The notes beneath the pieces are model-generated. The model was not told the DNA's origin and did not search any database. It saw nothing but the letters and a program-made list of their open reading frames with translations. Shown piece by piece: positions 1 through 7,567 of a DNA stretch of 64,000 bases (the stretch's first letter is position 1; every line of letters starts with the position of its first letter). This DNA comes from Plantibacter flavus (GTDB lineage Bacteria; Actinomycetota; Actinomycetes; Actinomycetales; Microbacteriaceae): assembly GCF_900177615.1 (NCBI RefSeq), contig NZ_FXAP01000003.1, positions 62,001-126,000 on the forward strand, in the 5' to 3' direction. The position numbers and the translations under genes were made by a program.

Positions 1-370
1 CGAACGTCACGCCGAAGAGCAGGCGGAGTGCCCTCGTATGGTCGGCCGTCCGGCGGAAGCGTGCGCGCGACGGTTCCCGGCGGGCGTAGAAGACGTTCGG
101 CTCCTCGGGGTCGCGCAGGGCGTCGAACTCCGCATCCGTGACGGGTCGTGAGTACAGCTCGGCCGCCTCGGTCATCCAGCGGACCTCGCGCCCCTGCCCG
201 CCGTCCGCGTCGTCCGGCAGGTCCACGATGACCCCGTGCGTCTCCACCCAGCTGCCGTCCGCGGCCCGCGCGATGAGCATCACGAGCAGCACGACGACGG
301 CGCTGCCGAAGCCGATCCAGGTGAAGACCTCGAAGACGAGGCCGAGGAGATCGTGGGGGTCCACGATCAC
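1..370 (-). CDS. Partial single-pass membrane protein, function unknown
   Basis: The reading frame is open from a GTG at 370-368 to the left edge, so only the first 123 residues are present. Residues about 8-34 are strongly hydrophobic (FEVFTWIGFGSAVVVLLVML) and form one membrane segment. The rest is a polar cytoplasmic or exposed stretch with an Arg-rich patch (YARREPSRARFRR). An ATG at 372-370 is followed at once by TGA, so it cannot be used; a second GTG at 364 is an alternative start. The next gene, an AI-2E-type permease on the same strand, ends at 412, so the two may be cotranscribed. I do not recognise the family. Confidence 0.55.
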   Translation of the reverse strand, partial: MIVDPHDLLGLVFEVFTWIGFGSAVVVLLVMLIARAADGSWVETHGVIVDLPDDADGGQGREVRWMTEAAELYSRPVTDAEFDALRDPEEPNVFYARREPSRARFRRTADHTRALRLLFGVTF

Positions 371-411
371 ATGCTATCCGGCGAGCGGACCCACGCCCCT
401 GACGGCCTGCC

Positions 412-1530
412 TCAGACGGACTCGGGTCGCTTCTGCCGCATGGGCTCGGCCGGCTGGTCCGGACCGTTCCAGACGCCGATGATGCCCCACGCGACCGCGG
501 CGATCGGGACGGCGAGGACCGCGCCGACGATGCCGCCGAGGATGGTTCCGGCGGTCAGGGCGAGGAGGACGACGAGGGCGTGCAGCTTGAGCGAGCGTGC
601 CATGACGACGGGCTGGAGGAAGTTGCCCTCGAGCTGGTTCACGAGTACGACGATGCCGACGACGATGAGGGCGGCGACCGGACCGTTGGCGACGAGCGCG
701 ACGAGGGCCGCGAGGATGCCGGCGGCGGTCGCACCGACGATCGGGATGAACGCGGTCAGGAACACGATGACGCTGAGCGGCAGGGCGAGCGGGACCCCGA
801 TGATCGCGAGGCCGATGCCGATGCCGATCGCGTCGACGGCCGCGATCGTGGCGGTGCCACGCACGTACCCGCCGAGGGTGTCCACCGTCTTGCCGCCGAT
901 GCGCTTGGCGCGGTCGTACGCGGTTCCGGTGAAGGGGCGGAGCAGGAACTCCCAGAGCCGCGGCCCGTCCTTGAGGAAGAAGAACAGGACGACGACCATG
1001 AGCACCAGGCCGGTGAGGAAGCTCGCCGTCGCGGAGACGCCGGCGAGTGCGCCGCTGCCGAACTGACTCGAGGTGAGGAAGTCGACCGCGGTCTGCTTGG
1101 CGTCCTCGATCTGCTTCTCGTCGATGTCGAACGGCAGGGTGCCGAGCCAGTCCTGCAGCTGCCCGAATCCCTTCGAGGCGGAGTCGACGAGGTCGTCCCA
1201 CTGGCTGCGAACGGCCCAGACGATGAGCCACCCGATGCCGCCGAGGACGACGAGGATCGAGACGAGGGCGATCCAGGTGGCGAGGATCGACGGGAGCCCC
1301 TTCGACCGCATCCACCGCATGAGCGGGTAGATCGCCGAGGCGAGGATGAGCGCGATGACGACGGGGATCATCACGAGCGAGAGCTGGGTCAGTGCGAAGA
1401 CGATCAGCGCGGCGACCGCGACGATGGCGAGCGTCTGGATGCTCCGGGTCGCGAACGTGCCGATGCGGTCGTGCCAGAGGCCGCGGGCGAGCGGCTCCGG
1501 TGCGTCCTCATGCTTGTCGAACAGGCCCAT
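412..1530 (-). CDS. AI-2E family (PerM-like) transporter
   Basis: A 372-residue polytopic membrane protein starting MGLFDKHED at 1530. The frame stays open far upstream through the opposite-strand genes, but this ATG gives the family's usual length. About eight hydrophobic segments are visible: two near residues 30-75, one near 85-110, then after a soluble region (about 115-165) a cluster to the C-terminus including LVLMVVVLFFFLKDGPRLW, which is typical of the family. The loop NQLEGNFLQPVVMARSLKLH is the family's hallmark (Q-x-E-[GN]-x-[LF]-x-P). Members export small molecules or sodium; the name from autoinducer-2 does not establish a substrate. It is divergent from the pirin gene across 118 bases. 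Confidence 0.88.
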   Translation of the reverse strand: MGLFDKHEDAPEPLARGLWHDRIGTFATRSIQTLAIVAVAALIVFALTQLSLVMIPVVIALILASAIYPLMRWMRSKGLPSILATWIALVSILVVLGGIGWLIVWAVRSQWDDLVDSASKGFGQLQDWLGTLPFDIDEKQIEDAKQTAVDFLTSSQFGSGALAGVSATASFLTGLVLMVVVLFFFLKDGPRLWEFLLRPFTGTAYDRAKRIGGKTVDTLGGYVRGTATIAAVDAIGIGIGLAIIGVPLALPLSVIVFLTAFIPIVGATAAGILAALVALVANGPVAALIVVGIVVLVNQLEGNFLQPVVMARSLKLHALVVLLALTAGTILGGIVGAVLAVPIAAVAWGIIGVWNGPDQPAEPMRQKRPESV

Positions 1531-1636
1531 GGGATCCCCAATCTCGGCAGCGGCGGAGCCGGACGGGCCCCGCGCCCAGTCAACCACGTCGGTGCGGGCC
1601 GAGGTCAGGCCGAGCGGGAGTAGCGTTGTCCGTGAT

Positions 1637-1643
1637 AAGGAGG
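1637..1643 (+). promoter_or_regulatory. Strong Shine-Dalgarno of the pirin gene
   Basis: AAGGAGG lies five bases before the ATG at 1649 and fixes that start; the open frame extends further upstream to 1346 without any comparable site. Confidence 0.8.
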
Positions 1644-1648
1644 CGCTC

Positions 1649-2599
1649 ATGACGAGACTCGACGCCGACCCGGTCCCCAGCGTCTGCCACGCACCTGACG
1701 GATCCGGGACGAGACTCCTCGAGGCCCGCGAGGTCCCCCTCGGCGGCGTCCGCGGCCTGAGCGTCCATCGCACCCTCCCGCAGCGCGAGCTGCCGATGAT
1801 CGGCGCCTGGTGCTTCCTCGACCGCTTCGACGAGGACCGGTCGCTGATGCGCGTCCTGCCGCATCCGCACACCGGCCTGCAGACCGTGACGTGGCCGCTC
1901 GTCGGCGACATCCGCCACCGCGACAGCGTGGGCAGCGACGTGGTCGTCCGCCCGGGCGAGCTCAACCTCATGACGAGCGGTCGAGGCGTGTCGCACTCCG
2001 AGTTCTCGGTGGGCGAGGAAGCGGCCGCCATGCACGGCCTCCAGCTGTGGGTGGCGCTCCCGGAGACCGCCGCCTCGGTGCCGGCGGCGTTCGAGCAGCA
2101 CACGGACCTGCCGGTGCACCGCGCTCCAGGCTTGGAGGCGACCGTCCTCGTCGGCACGCTCGGCGGCGTGACGTCGACCGCGACCGTCCATTCGCCCCTG
2201 CTCGGTGCCGACGTGACGCTCGAAGCCGACACCGTCGTCGAGGTGCCGGTGGACCCGGCCTTCGAGCACGGCGTCCTGGTGCTCGACGGGGTGCTCGAGG
2301 TCGGCGGCGTCGAACTCGGCTCCGGCCCGTTGCTGTACCTGGCGCCCGGGTGCGATCGACTCGAGCTCCGGAGCGCGACCGGTGCCCGCTTCGTGCTCCT
2401 CGGAGGGACGCCGTTCCCGGAGGAGCTGGTCATGTGGTGGAACTTCGTCGGTCGCAGCCACGAGGACATCGAGTCCGCCCGCGAGGACTGGGAGGCGGGG
2501 TCGCCGCGCTTCGGATCGGTCGCCGGCCACGGCACGGACCGCATCCCGGCGCCGCCCCTGCCGAACGTCCGTCTGACCCCGCGCCGACGCTCGATCTGA
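1649..2599 (+). CDS. Pirin family bicupin protein
   Basis: A 316-residue protein (MTRLDADPV) with the pirin N-terminal cupin: HPHTGLQTVTW at residues 72-82, IRHRDSVG at 88-95 and GRGVSHSE at 111-118. By family knowledge the metal ligands are two His of HPH (72 and 74), His116 and Glu118, all present, so it should bind iron. The C-terminal cupin (about 190-290) carries AFEHGVLVLDG and ends with LLGGTPFPEELVMWWNFVGRS, the pirin C-terminal signature. Bacterial pirins act as quercetinase-like dioxygenases or as partners of metabolic enzymes; which applies here cannot be told. It is transcribed alone, with the ECF transporter operon beginning about 110 bases downstream. Confidence 0.92.
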   Translation: MTRLDADPVPSVCHAPDGSGTRLLEAREVPLGGVRGLSVHRTLPQRELPMIGAWCFLDRFDEDRSLMRVLPHPHTGLQTVTWPLVGDIRHRDSVGSDVVVRPGELNLMTSGRGVSHSEFSVGEEAAAMHGLQLWVALPETAASVPAAFEQHTDLPVHRAPGLEATVLVGTLGGVTSTATVHSPLLGADVTLEADTVVEVPVDPAFEHGVLVLDGVLEVGGVELGSGPLLYLAPGCDRLELRSATGARFVLLGGTPFPEELVMWWNFVGRSHEDIESAREDWEAGSPRFGSVAGHGTDRIPAPPLPNVRLTPRRRSI

Positions 2600-2664
2600 C
2601 CGCCAGGACCGGGTGCTCCGGACCCCGTTCCGGACGGTGTCCGTCGGCGTCTCGACGGGCTGAT

Positions 2665-2683
2665 AAAGGATAGGCTGTCCTCA
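2665..2683 (+). promoter_or_regulatory. DtxR/IdeR-like palindrome before the ECF operon
   Basis: The 15-mer AGGATAGGCTGTCCT (2667-2681) is an inverted repeat with one mismatched pair and a single central base. Aligned with the DtxR consensus TTAGGTTAGSCTAACCTAA over 2665-2683 it matches 13 of 19 positions, including the AGG...CCT arms and the TAGSCT core. It lies 30-47 bases before the ATG at 2713, where a promoter would be. Iron control of the transporter is an inference. Confidence 0.4.
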
Positions 2684-2712
2684 GGAGATCGGCTGCTCGT
2701 GAAGGTGGGCTC

Positions 2713-3294
2713 ATGCAACGTCTGAGTACGCGACTGCTGCTGACCTGCGCCGCCATCGGCGTCGGTGGCGGCCTCGTCTTCGTCGTCTCCGGGTACGTCG
2801 GCGGCACGATCTCCGCGACCGCCCCCGTGCTCTACGGCCTCATCATCGGCGTGTACTTCCTGCCGGGCGTCGTCTCGCAGGCGCTCCTCCGACGTGGTGG
2901 TGTGGCCCTCATGACCGGGCTCACCGCCGGGCTCGTTTCCGCGGCGTTCAGCCCGCAGTGGTTCTTCCGCTACTTCGGCACCGGACTCGCGATCGGGCTC
3001 CTGCAGGAGATCCCCTTCGCCGTGTCGCGTTACCGCGTCTGGAGGGCCTGGGTGTTCTACCTGGCAGCGGGCATCGCGGGACTCGTCTTCGGCGGATCCG
3101 TGCTCGTCGTCCTCGGGATCGAGCATTTCGCACCCCTCGCCCAGACGGTCTACATCGCGCTCTTCGTCCTCAGCCCGATCGCCTTCACCGCGCTCGGGCG
3201 GGCGGTCGCAGCGGCGCTCGCGAGAGCCGGTGTGGGGCGTTCCATCGCGAAGCCGCTGCAGCGCGACCGCGGCTCGGCCGGCACGCGGGCCTGA
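2713..3294 (+). CDS. ECF transporter S component, YkoE-like
   Basis: A 193-residue membrane protein (MQRLSTRLLL) with five or six hydrophobic helices, preceded by GAAGGTGGGCTC. It is the first gene of a three-gene block in which a fused double ABC ATPase and a T-component permease follow with no gap. That arrangement, and the size and topology, match substrate-binding S components of energy-coupling-factor importers. The YkoE subgroup (hydroxymethylpyrimidine or thiamine in Bacillus YkoEDC) is the closest I recognise, through the pattern VSGYVGGTISATAPVLYGL and FLPGVVSQALLRRGG. No TPP riboswitch is visible upstream; instead a DtxR-like palindrome is, so the substrate may be connected with iron. 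The tail after about residue 170 is basic and polar. Confidence 0.75.
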   Translation: MQRLSTRLLLTCAAIGVGGGLVFVVSGYVGGTISATAPVLYGLIIGVYFLPGVVSQALLRRGGVALMTGLTAGLVSAAFSPQWFFRYFGTGLAIGLLQEIPFAVSRYRVWRAWVFYLAAGIAGLVFGGSVLVVLGIEHFAPLAQTVYIALFVLSPIAFTALGRAVAAALARAGVGRSIAKPLQRDRGSAGTRA

Positions 3295-5043
3295 GTGCAT
3301 CCCGTACCGCCGACGCACCCCGCCACCGTCGTCCGGCGGGTGCGCATCCGTCACGACGAGCGCGAGGAGTGGACCCCGGACGACGTCTCGTTCCAGGTCT
3401 CCCCCGGTGAGGTGGTCCTCCTGCTCGGGCCGAGCGGCTCGGGGAAGTCGACGCTCGCCCTGGCCCTCAACGGCCTCGTCCCCCACGCCGTCCCGGCCGA
3501 GTTCGAGGGTGCTGTGGTCACCGGCGGGCTCGACACGGCCACGTCGACGGTCGCGCAGCTGAGCGAGCACGTTGCGATGGTGTTCCAGGACCCCGACGCG
3601 CAGATCGTCACCGGAACGGTCCTCGACGAGGTGTGCTTCGGCCCGGAGAACCTCCTGCTCCCCGCCGACGAGGTGCTGTCCCGCGCCGAACGGGCGCTCC
3701 GGCAGGTCGGGCTCTGGGAGCGCCGGACCGAGAACCCCGACCGCCTTTCGGGCGGAGGCCGACAGCGACTCGCGATCGCTTGCGCCCTGGCCATGGGGAG
3801 CGACCTCCTCGTCCTCGACGAGCCGACGGCGAACCTCGATCCGGCCGGGATCGAGGAGGTCTACGCCGCCCTCCGTTCGCTCGTCTCCGGACCAGAGGGC
3901 GCCGGGAAGCGGCACGCGATCCTGCTCGTCGAGCACAACCTCGACGCCGCCATCGACCTCGTCGACCGGGTCGTCGTCCTCGATCGCGACGGGCGACTCG
4001 CCTTCGACGGCCCGACCCGCGACGTCCTGCTCGGTCACCTCGACGAACTGCTCGAGATGGGCGTCTGGCTCCCGGTCGCGACGCTCGCTGCCCTGCGACT
4101 GCGGGAGGGCGGTGTCCTGCTGCCGGACCTCCCCCTGACACCTGCCGAGCTGACCGCCGCACTCGACGGGACCGCACTGCCGACGCCGCCGACAGCACCC
4201 GTCGCCCCGGTCACCACCGAGTCGTCGGTGGCGGTCCGCGTCGACCAGCTCAGCGTCGAACGCGGTCGCGGCCGCCGGCGCACCCCGATCCTCCACGAGG
4301 TGAGCCTCGAGGTCGGGACGGGCGACTTCCTCGCGGTGATCGGGACGAACGGTGCAGGCAAGACGACCCTGCTGCAGGCGATCGCCGGGGTGGTCCGTCC
4401 TCCCCGCGGGCGCATCGACGTCGGCGGGATCGACCCGGGGCGCAGCGACGTCCGGACGATCGCGGCACACATCGGCTTCGTCTTCCAGAACCCCGAGCAC
4501 CAGTTCATCGCCCACACCGTCCACGACGAACTCGCACACGGCCTGCGGATCCGGGGCGTCGACGACACCGAGACCGAGCGGCGCGTCGACGACCTGCTGC
4601 GGCGGTTCGGCCTGGAATCCGCCCGCGACGTGCATCCGTTCCTCCTGTCCGGCGGCCAGAAGCGCCGGCTGTCCGTCGGGAGCGCCCTCATCGCCGGAGC
4701 CCCGGTGCTCGCGCTCGACGAACCGACCTTCGGTCAGGACCGGGCGCGGGCGAACGAGCTCCTGGACCTCCTCGCCGGACTCAACGCGCAGGGCACCACG
4801 GTCCTCGTCGTGACCCACGACCTCCAGCTCGTCGCCGATCACGCGAGTCACGTCGCGGTGATGGCCGGCGGTCACCTGCTCGCCCACGACACGACCGCCG
4901 CGATCCTCGGCGACGACGAGCTCCTGCGCCGCGCGGGGCTCCGCCCACCACCACTCGCCCAGGCGATGCGCTCGCTGGCGAACCACCCCGACTGGCAGCA
5001 CCTGTCGAGACTCGACGACCTGCCCGGGGCGGCCGCCCGATGA
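3295..5043 (+). CDS. Fused ECF transporter double ATPase (EcfA1A2/YkoD-like)
   Basis: A 582-residue protein starting with GTG immediately after the stop of the S component. It contains two ABC ATPase domains in tandem. Domain 1 has Walker A GPSGSGKST (45-53), Q-loop VFQDPDAQ, signature LSGGGRQR and Walker B LLVLDEPTANLD. Domain 2 has Walker A GTNGAGKTT (about 350-358), Q-loop VFQNPEHQ, signature LSGGQKRR and Walker B VLALDEPTFGQD. Both Q-loops match the CbiO/EcfA pattern F-Q-[DN]-P. The domain 1 signature has an extra Gly (LSGGG). The protein energises uptake through the adjacent S and T components. The next gene overlaps it by four bases (ATGA), so translation is probably coupled. Confidence 0.93.
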   Translation: MHPVPPTHPATVVRRVRIRHDEREEWTPDDVSFQVSPGEVVLLLGPSGSGKSTLALALNGLVPHAVPAEFEGAVVTGGLDTATSTVAQLSEHVAMVFQDPDAQIVTGTVLDEVCFGPENLLLPADEVLSRAERALRQVGLWERRTENPDRLSGGGRQRLAIACALAMGSDLLVLDEPTANLDPAGIEEVYAALRSLVSGPEGAGKRHAILLVEHNLDAAIDLVDRVVVLDRDGRLAFDGPTRDVLLGHLDELLEMGVWLPVATLAALRLREGGVLLPDLPLTPAELTAALDGTALPTPPTAPVAPVTTESSVAVRVDQLSVERGRGRRRTPILHEVSLEVGTGDFLAVIGTNGAGKTTLLQAIAGVVRPPRGRIDVGGIDPGRSDVRTIAAHIGFVFQNPEHQFIAHTVHDELAHGLRIRGVDDTETERRVDDLLRRFGLESARDVHPFLLSGGQKRRLSVGSALIAGAPVLALDEPTFGQDRARANELLDLLAGLNAQGTTVLVVTHDLQLVADHASHVAVMAGGHLLAHDTTAAILGDDELLRRAGLRPPPLAQAMRSLANHPDWQHLSRLDDLPGAAAR

Positions 5044-5870
5044 GCGCCACGACGATCGACCCGTACGCCTCGAGCACGGCACCGGCCGGTCGATTCCTGT
5101 ACCGGTTGAACCCGCTCGCGAAGCTCGGAGCTCCGCTCCCGGTGATGATCCTGCTCGCGTTCACGAGGGACCCGGTCACGCCGGCACTGTTCATCGCCCT
5201 CGCGGTCGTCGTCATCCTCGTCGGGGCCAGCCTGACGCGGACGGTCGCCCTCCTGCTCTTCGTGGCGCTGCCGCTCATCGTCACGATCATGTCCTTCAGC
5301 TTCGGCCTGTGGACCGACCCGAGCCGCGTCGACCAGTCCGTCCTGCTGTTCCAGGTCGGCGACTACCGGTTCTTCCTCGGGGCGCTGCTCGTCGGCCTCG
5401 CGACGGCGCTGCGACTCGCGGCCCTGCTCGTCCTCGCCTGCATCGGCGGCCTCACCTCGACCGGTCCGGAGTTCGTCCGCGCGATGATCCAGCAGCTGCA
5501 CGTGCCCTACCGGATCGGGTACACGGCGCTCGCCGCTTACCGGTTCGTGCCGCGGTTCGGGCACGAGCTCGAGGTGATCCGCTCCGCCCACCGGGTTCGC
5601 GGCATGGCCGAGGGTCGCGGACCCATCGCCGCCGTCCGACGCGCCGCCGGCACCGTCGTGCCGCTGCTGGCCGGTGCCATCCGTCACGCGGAGCGGGTCG
5701 CGCTCGCCATGGACTCCCGCGCGTTCGGCGCCCATCCGCAGCGGACGGAGCGGACCCGCATCCCCTTCCGCACCCGCGACTGGTGCTTCATGGTCGCCTT
5801 CTGGCTCGTGAGCGCCGCCCTCCTGTGGTGGAGTCTCTCCGCCGGTCCCGGCCTCGTCATCCGGAACTGA
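5040..5870 (+). CDS. ECF transporter T component (CbiQ/EcfT-like permease)
   Basis: A 276-residue membrane protein (MSATTIDPYASS) that begins in an ATGA overlap with the ATPase gene. It has about five transmembrane helices and, in the cytoplasmic coupling helices, the EcfT pattern RFVPRFGHELEVIRSAHRVRG, corresponding to the conserved Ala-Arg-Gly-type motifs that contact the ATPases, with a second one in RHAERVALAMDSRAFG. The opening YRLNPLAKL is also typical of CbiQ-like proteins. It completes the S-A-T importer begun at 2713. No further gene appears to belong to this operon: the next one has its own LexA-box promoter. Confidence 0.9.
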   Translation: MSATTIDPYASSTAPAGRFLYRLNPLAKLGAPLPVMILLAFTRDPVTPALFIALAVVVILVGASLTRTVALLLFVALPLIVTIMSFSFGLWTDPSRVDQSVLLFQVGDYRFFLGALLVGLATALRLAALLVLACIGGLTSTGPEFVRAMIQQLHVPYRIGYTALAAYRFVPRFGHELEVIRSAHRVRGMAEGRGPIAAVRRAAGTVVPLLAGAIRHAERVALAMDSRAFGAHPQRTERTRIPFRTRDWCFMVAFWLVSAALLWWSLSAGPGLVIRN

Positions 5871-5893
5871 TCGTCCGGAGCCACCCGGACGAC

Positions 5894-5909
5894 TCGAACA
5901 TATGTTCTA
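5894..5909 (+). promoter_or_regulatory. LexA (SOS) box overlapping a leaderless promoter
   Basis: TCGAAC-ATAT-GTTCTA matches the actinobacterial SOS box TCGAACNNNNGTTCGA with a single mismatch. A -10 hexamer TCTAAT (5906-5911) overlaps its right half and ends exactly six bases before the ATG at 5918, so LexA bound here would block the promoter of the radical SAM gene. Confidence 0.82.
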
Positions 5910-5917
5910 ATGGATGC

Positions 5918-7009
5918 ATGCGGTGGAGCGGACAGGAACTCGGGGTTGAGACGACGTCGGCGCTGCCGGGCCTCGCGAAGCTGAACAACCTCGTGCGCAG
6001 CGTCCAGACGCCCGAGTTCGCCGGGATCACCTTCCACGAGGTGCTCGCGAAGTCCGCACTCAACCGCGTGCCCGGCCAATCGGTCATGCCGTTCGGGTGG
6101 ACCATCAACCCCTATCGGGGCTGCTCGCATGCGTGCGTGTACTGCTTCGCTCGACCGACGCATTCGTATTTGGACCTCGACGCCGGGAAGGACTTCGACT
6201 CGCAGCTCATCGTCAAGGTGAACGTCGCCGAGGTCCTCGAGAAGGAGCTCGCGAAGGCGAGCTGGGGCAGGCATCCGGTGGCGCTGGGCACGAACACCGA
6301 CCCGTACCAGCGCGCCGAGGGCAAGTACCGCCTCATGCCGGGGATCATCAAGGCCCTCGCCGACTCGGGGACCCCGTTCTCGATCCTGACGAAGGGCACG
6401 CTGCTCCGGCGCGACCTGCCTCTCCTGGCCGAGGTCGCTCAGCGCGTACCGGTCGACCTCGCCATGTCGATCGCCATCTCCGACGACGAGCTGCAGCAGT
6501 CGATCGAACCCGGCACCCCGACGGCGGCGGCCAGACTCGCGACCGTCCGCGCCGCTGCCGACCTCGGCTTCGACGTCGGGGTCTTCATGATGCCGATCCT
6601 CCCCTACCTGACCGACACCGTCGACCACCTCGATCTCGCCCTGTCGCGCATCCGCGAGGCCGGCGCGAGCACCGTCCTCTTCTCGACCCTGTATCTGAAG
6701 GCCGGCGTCAAACCCTGGTTCATGCAGTGGCTGTCGCGGGAGCACCCCGAGCTCGTCGAGCGATACACCTCGATGTACGCCGACGGCGCCTACGCCCCGA
6801 AGGAGTACCGGAAGTGGCTCGCGGCGCGCATCCGCCCGATGATCCGCGAGCACGGGCTCGAGCGCGGCACCGAAGACCCCGCCACCGGGGGTGTCCGCTC
6901 ATCGGCGCTCGGCATGTTGCGCGACGGGTACGGCGAGCGGGCCGAGCTGCGCAAGCGCGCCCCGGAGTTCGTCACGACCGGCCTGCAGGTCCAGCCGACC
7001 CTCTTCTGA
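5918..7009 (+). CDS. Rv2578c-family radical SAM protein
   Basis: A 363-residue protein (MRWSGQELG) with the radical SAM cluster motif C69-x3-C73-x2-C76 in GCSHACVYC, preceded by the family's NPYRGC. This subgroup, related to spore photoproduct lyase-like proteins and represented by M. tuberculosis Rv2578c, is known to me as part of the mycobacterial LexA regulon, and the LexA box just upstream fits. A role in DNA damage response or repair is therefore likely; the substrate is unknown. The start is chosen from the family N-terminus and the leaderless promoter; an ATG at 5914 is in another frame. No Shine-Dalgarno sequence is visible. Confidence 0.9.
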   Translation: MRWSGQELGVETTSALPGLAKLNNLVRSVQTPEFAGITFHEVLAKSALNRVPGQSVMPFGWTINPYRGCSHACVYCFARPTHSYLDLDAGKDFDSQLIVKVNVAEVLEKELAKASWGRHPVALGTNTDPYQRAEGKYRLMPGIIKALADSGTPFSILTKGTLLRRDLPLLAEVAQRVPVDLAMSIAISDDELQQSIEPGTPTAAARLATVRAAADLGFDVGVFMMPILPYLTDTVDHLDLALSRIREAGASTVLFSTLYLKAGVKPWFMQWLSREHPELVERYTSMYADGAYAPKEYRKWLAARIRPMIREHGLERGTEDPATGGVRSSALGMLRDGYGERAELRKRAPEFVTTGLQVQPTLF

Positions 7010-7013
7010 CCCG

Positions 7014-7070
7014 CTCGTTCGCCCATTCTCGGGCGAACGAGAACTCCCTCGCCCAAGAATGGGCGAACGA
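7014..7070. repeat. Double-hairpin repeat TTCGCCCA, convergent terminator (copy 1)
   Basis: An 11-bp perfect hairpin (7014-7024 with 7031-7041) is followed by a 7-bp hairpin (7049-7055 with 7060-7066). The outer halves also pair with each other over 15 bp (7015-7029 with 7056-7070), giving competing folds. It lies between two convergent genes. A second copy of the same design is at 34310-34364, also between convergent genes. Confidence 0.7.
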
Positions 7071-7077
7071 AGCGGCG

Positions 7078-7500
7078 TCAGGCGTCGGGGATGAGCCGCT
7101 TGCTCAGCAGCGCGACCTCGTCGGTGCCGTACCCGAGCGCCTCGTAGAACCCGATCACCTGGTCGTTGCCCGTTCGGACCATGAGGTTGATCTTCGGGCA
7201 CCCGAGTCCGATGAGCAGGCGTTCGGCCTCGGCCATGAGCTCCCGGCCCAGCCCGCTCCCCTGCTGGACCGGTGACACTGCGAGGTAGTGCACCCACCCG
7301 CGGTGCCCGTCGTACCCCACCATCGCCGTGCCGACGAGGGCGCCGTCGGCATCCACCGCGACGAGGAACAGCTCGGGCTGCGTCGTCGACTTGCGCTCGA
7401 TGTCCTTGGCCGGGTCGTTCCATGGTCGGGTGAGCCCGACGGTGTGCCACAGGGCGATGACGGTCTCGGTGTCGAACGATGTGAAGGGACGAATCTGCAT
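7078..7500 (-). CDS. GNAT family acetyltransferase, YpeA-like
   Basis: A 140-residue N-acetyltransferase (MQIRPFTSFD). The sequence LWHTVGLTRPWNDPAKDIERK is the hallmark of the E. coli YpeA family, and the acetyl-CoA-binding motif A is visible as VSPVQQGSGLGRELM (Q-x-x-G-x-G/A), followed by NLMVRTGNDQVIGFYEALGYG. The length equals YpeA (141 residues), so I chose the ATG at 7500 rather than the one six codons upstream. The protein substrate or small-molecule target is unknown. It converges on the radical SAM gene with a double-hairpin repeat between. Confidence 0.88.
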   Translation of the reverse strand: MQIRPFTSFDTETVIALWHTVGLTRPWNDPAKDIERKSTTQPELFLVAVDADGALVGTAMVGYDGHRGWVHYLAVSPVQQGSGLGRELMAEAERLLIGLGCPKINLMVRTGNDQVIGFYEALGYGTDEVALLSKRLIPDA

Positions 7501-7567
7501 CAGCCCAGTCTTCCGCACCCGCGGCGTCGATACAGTTGGTCACCCGAGCATCGACGAACGGACCCGT

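Noticed and set aside
2652-2663. CTCGACGGGCTG as a copy of the REP-like element
   Set aside because: It matches only part of the arm (CTTCGACAGGCTG) and has no inverted partner.
2600-2712. TPP riboswitch before the YkoE-like gene
   Set aside because: No CUGAGA or the conserved second-arm sequence is present in the 113 bases.
412-5082. A 1556-residue reading frame on the minus strand
   Set aside because: Only its C-terminal 372 residues resemble a protein family (AI-2E). The rest runs opposite to the pirin and ECF genes and has the Arg/Gly/Pro/His-rich composition of an antisense frame in high-GC DNA.
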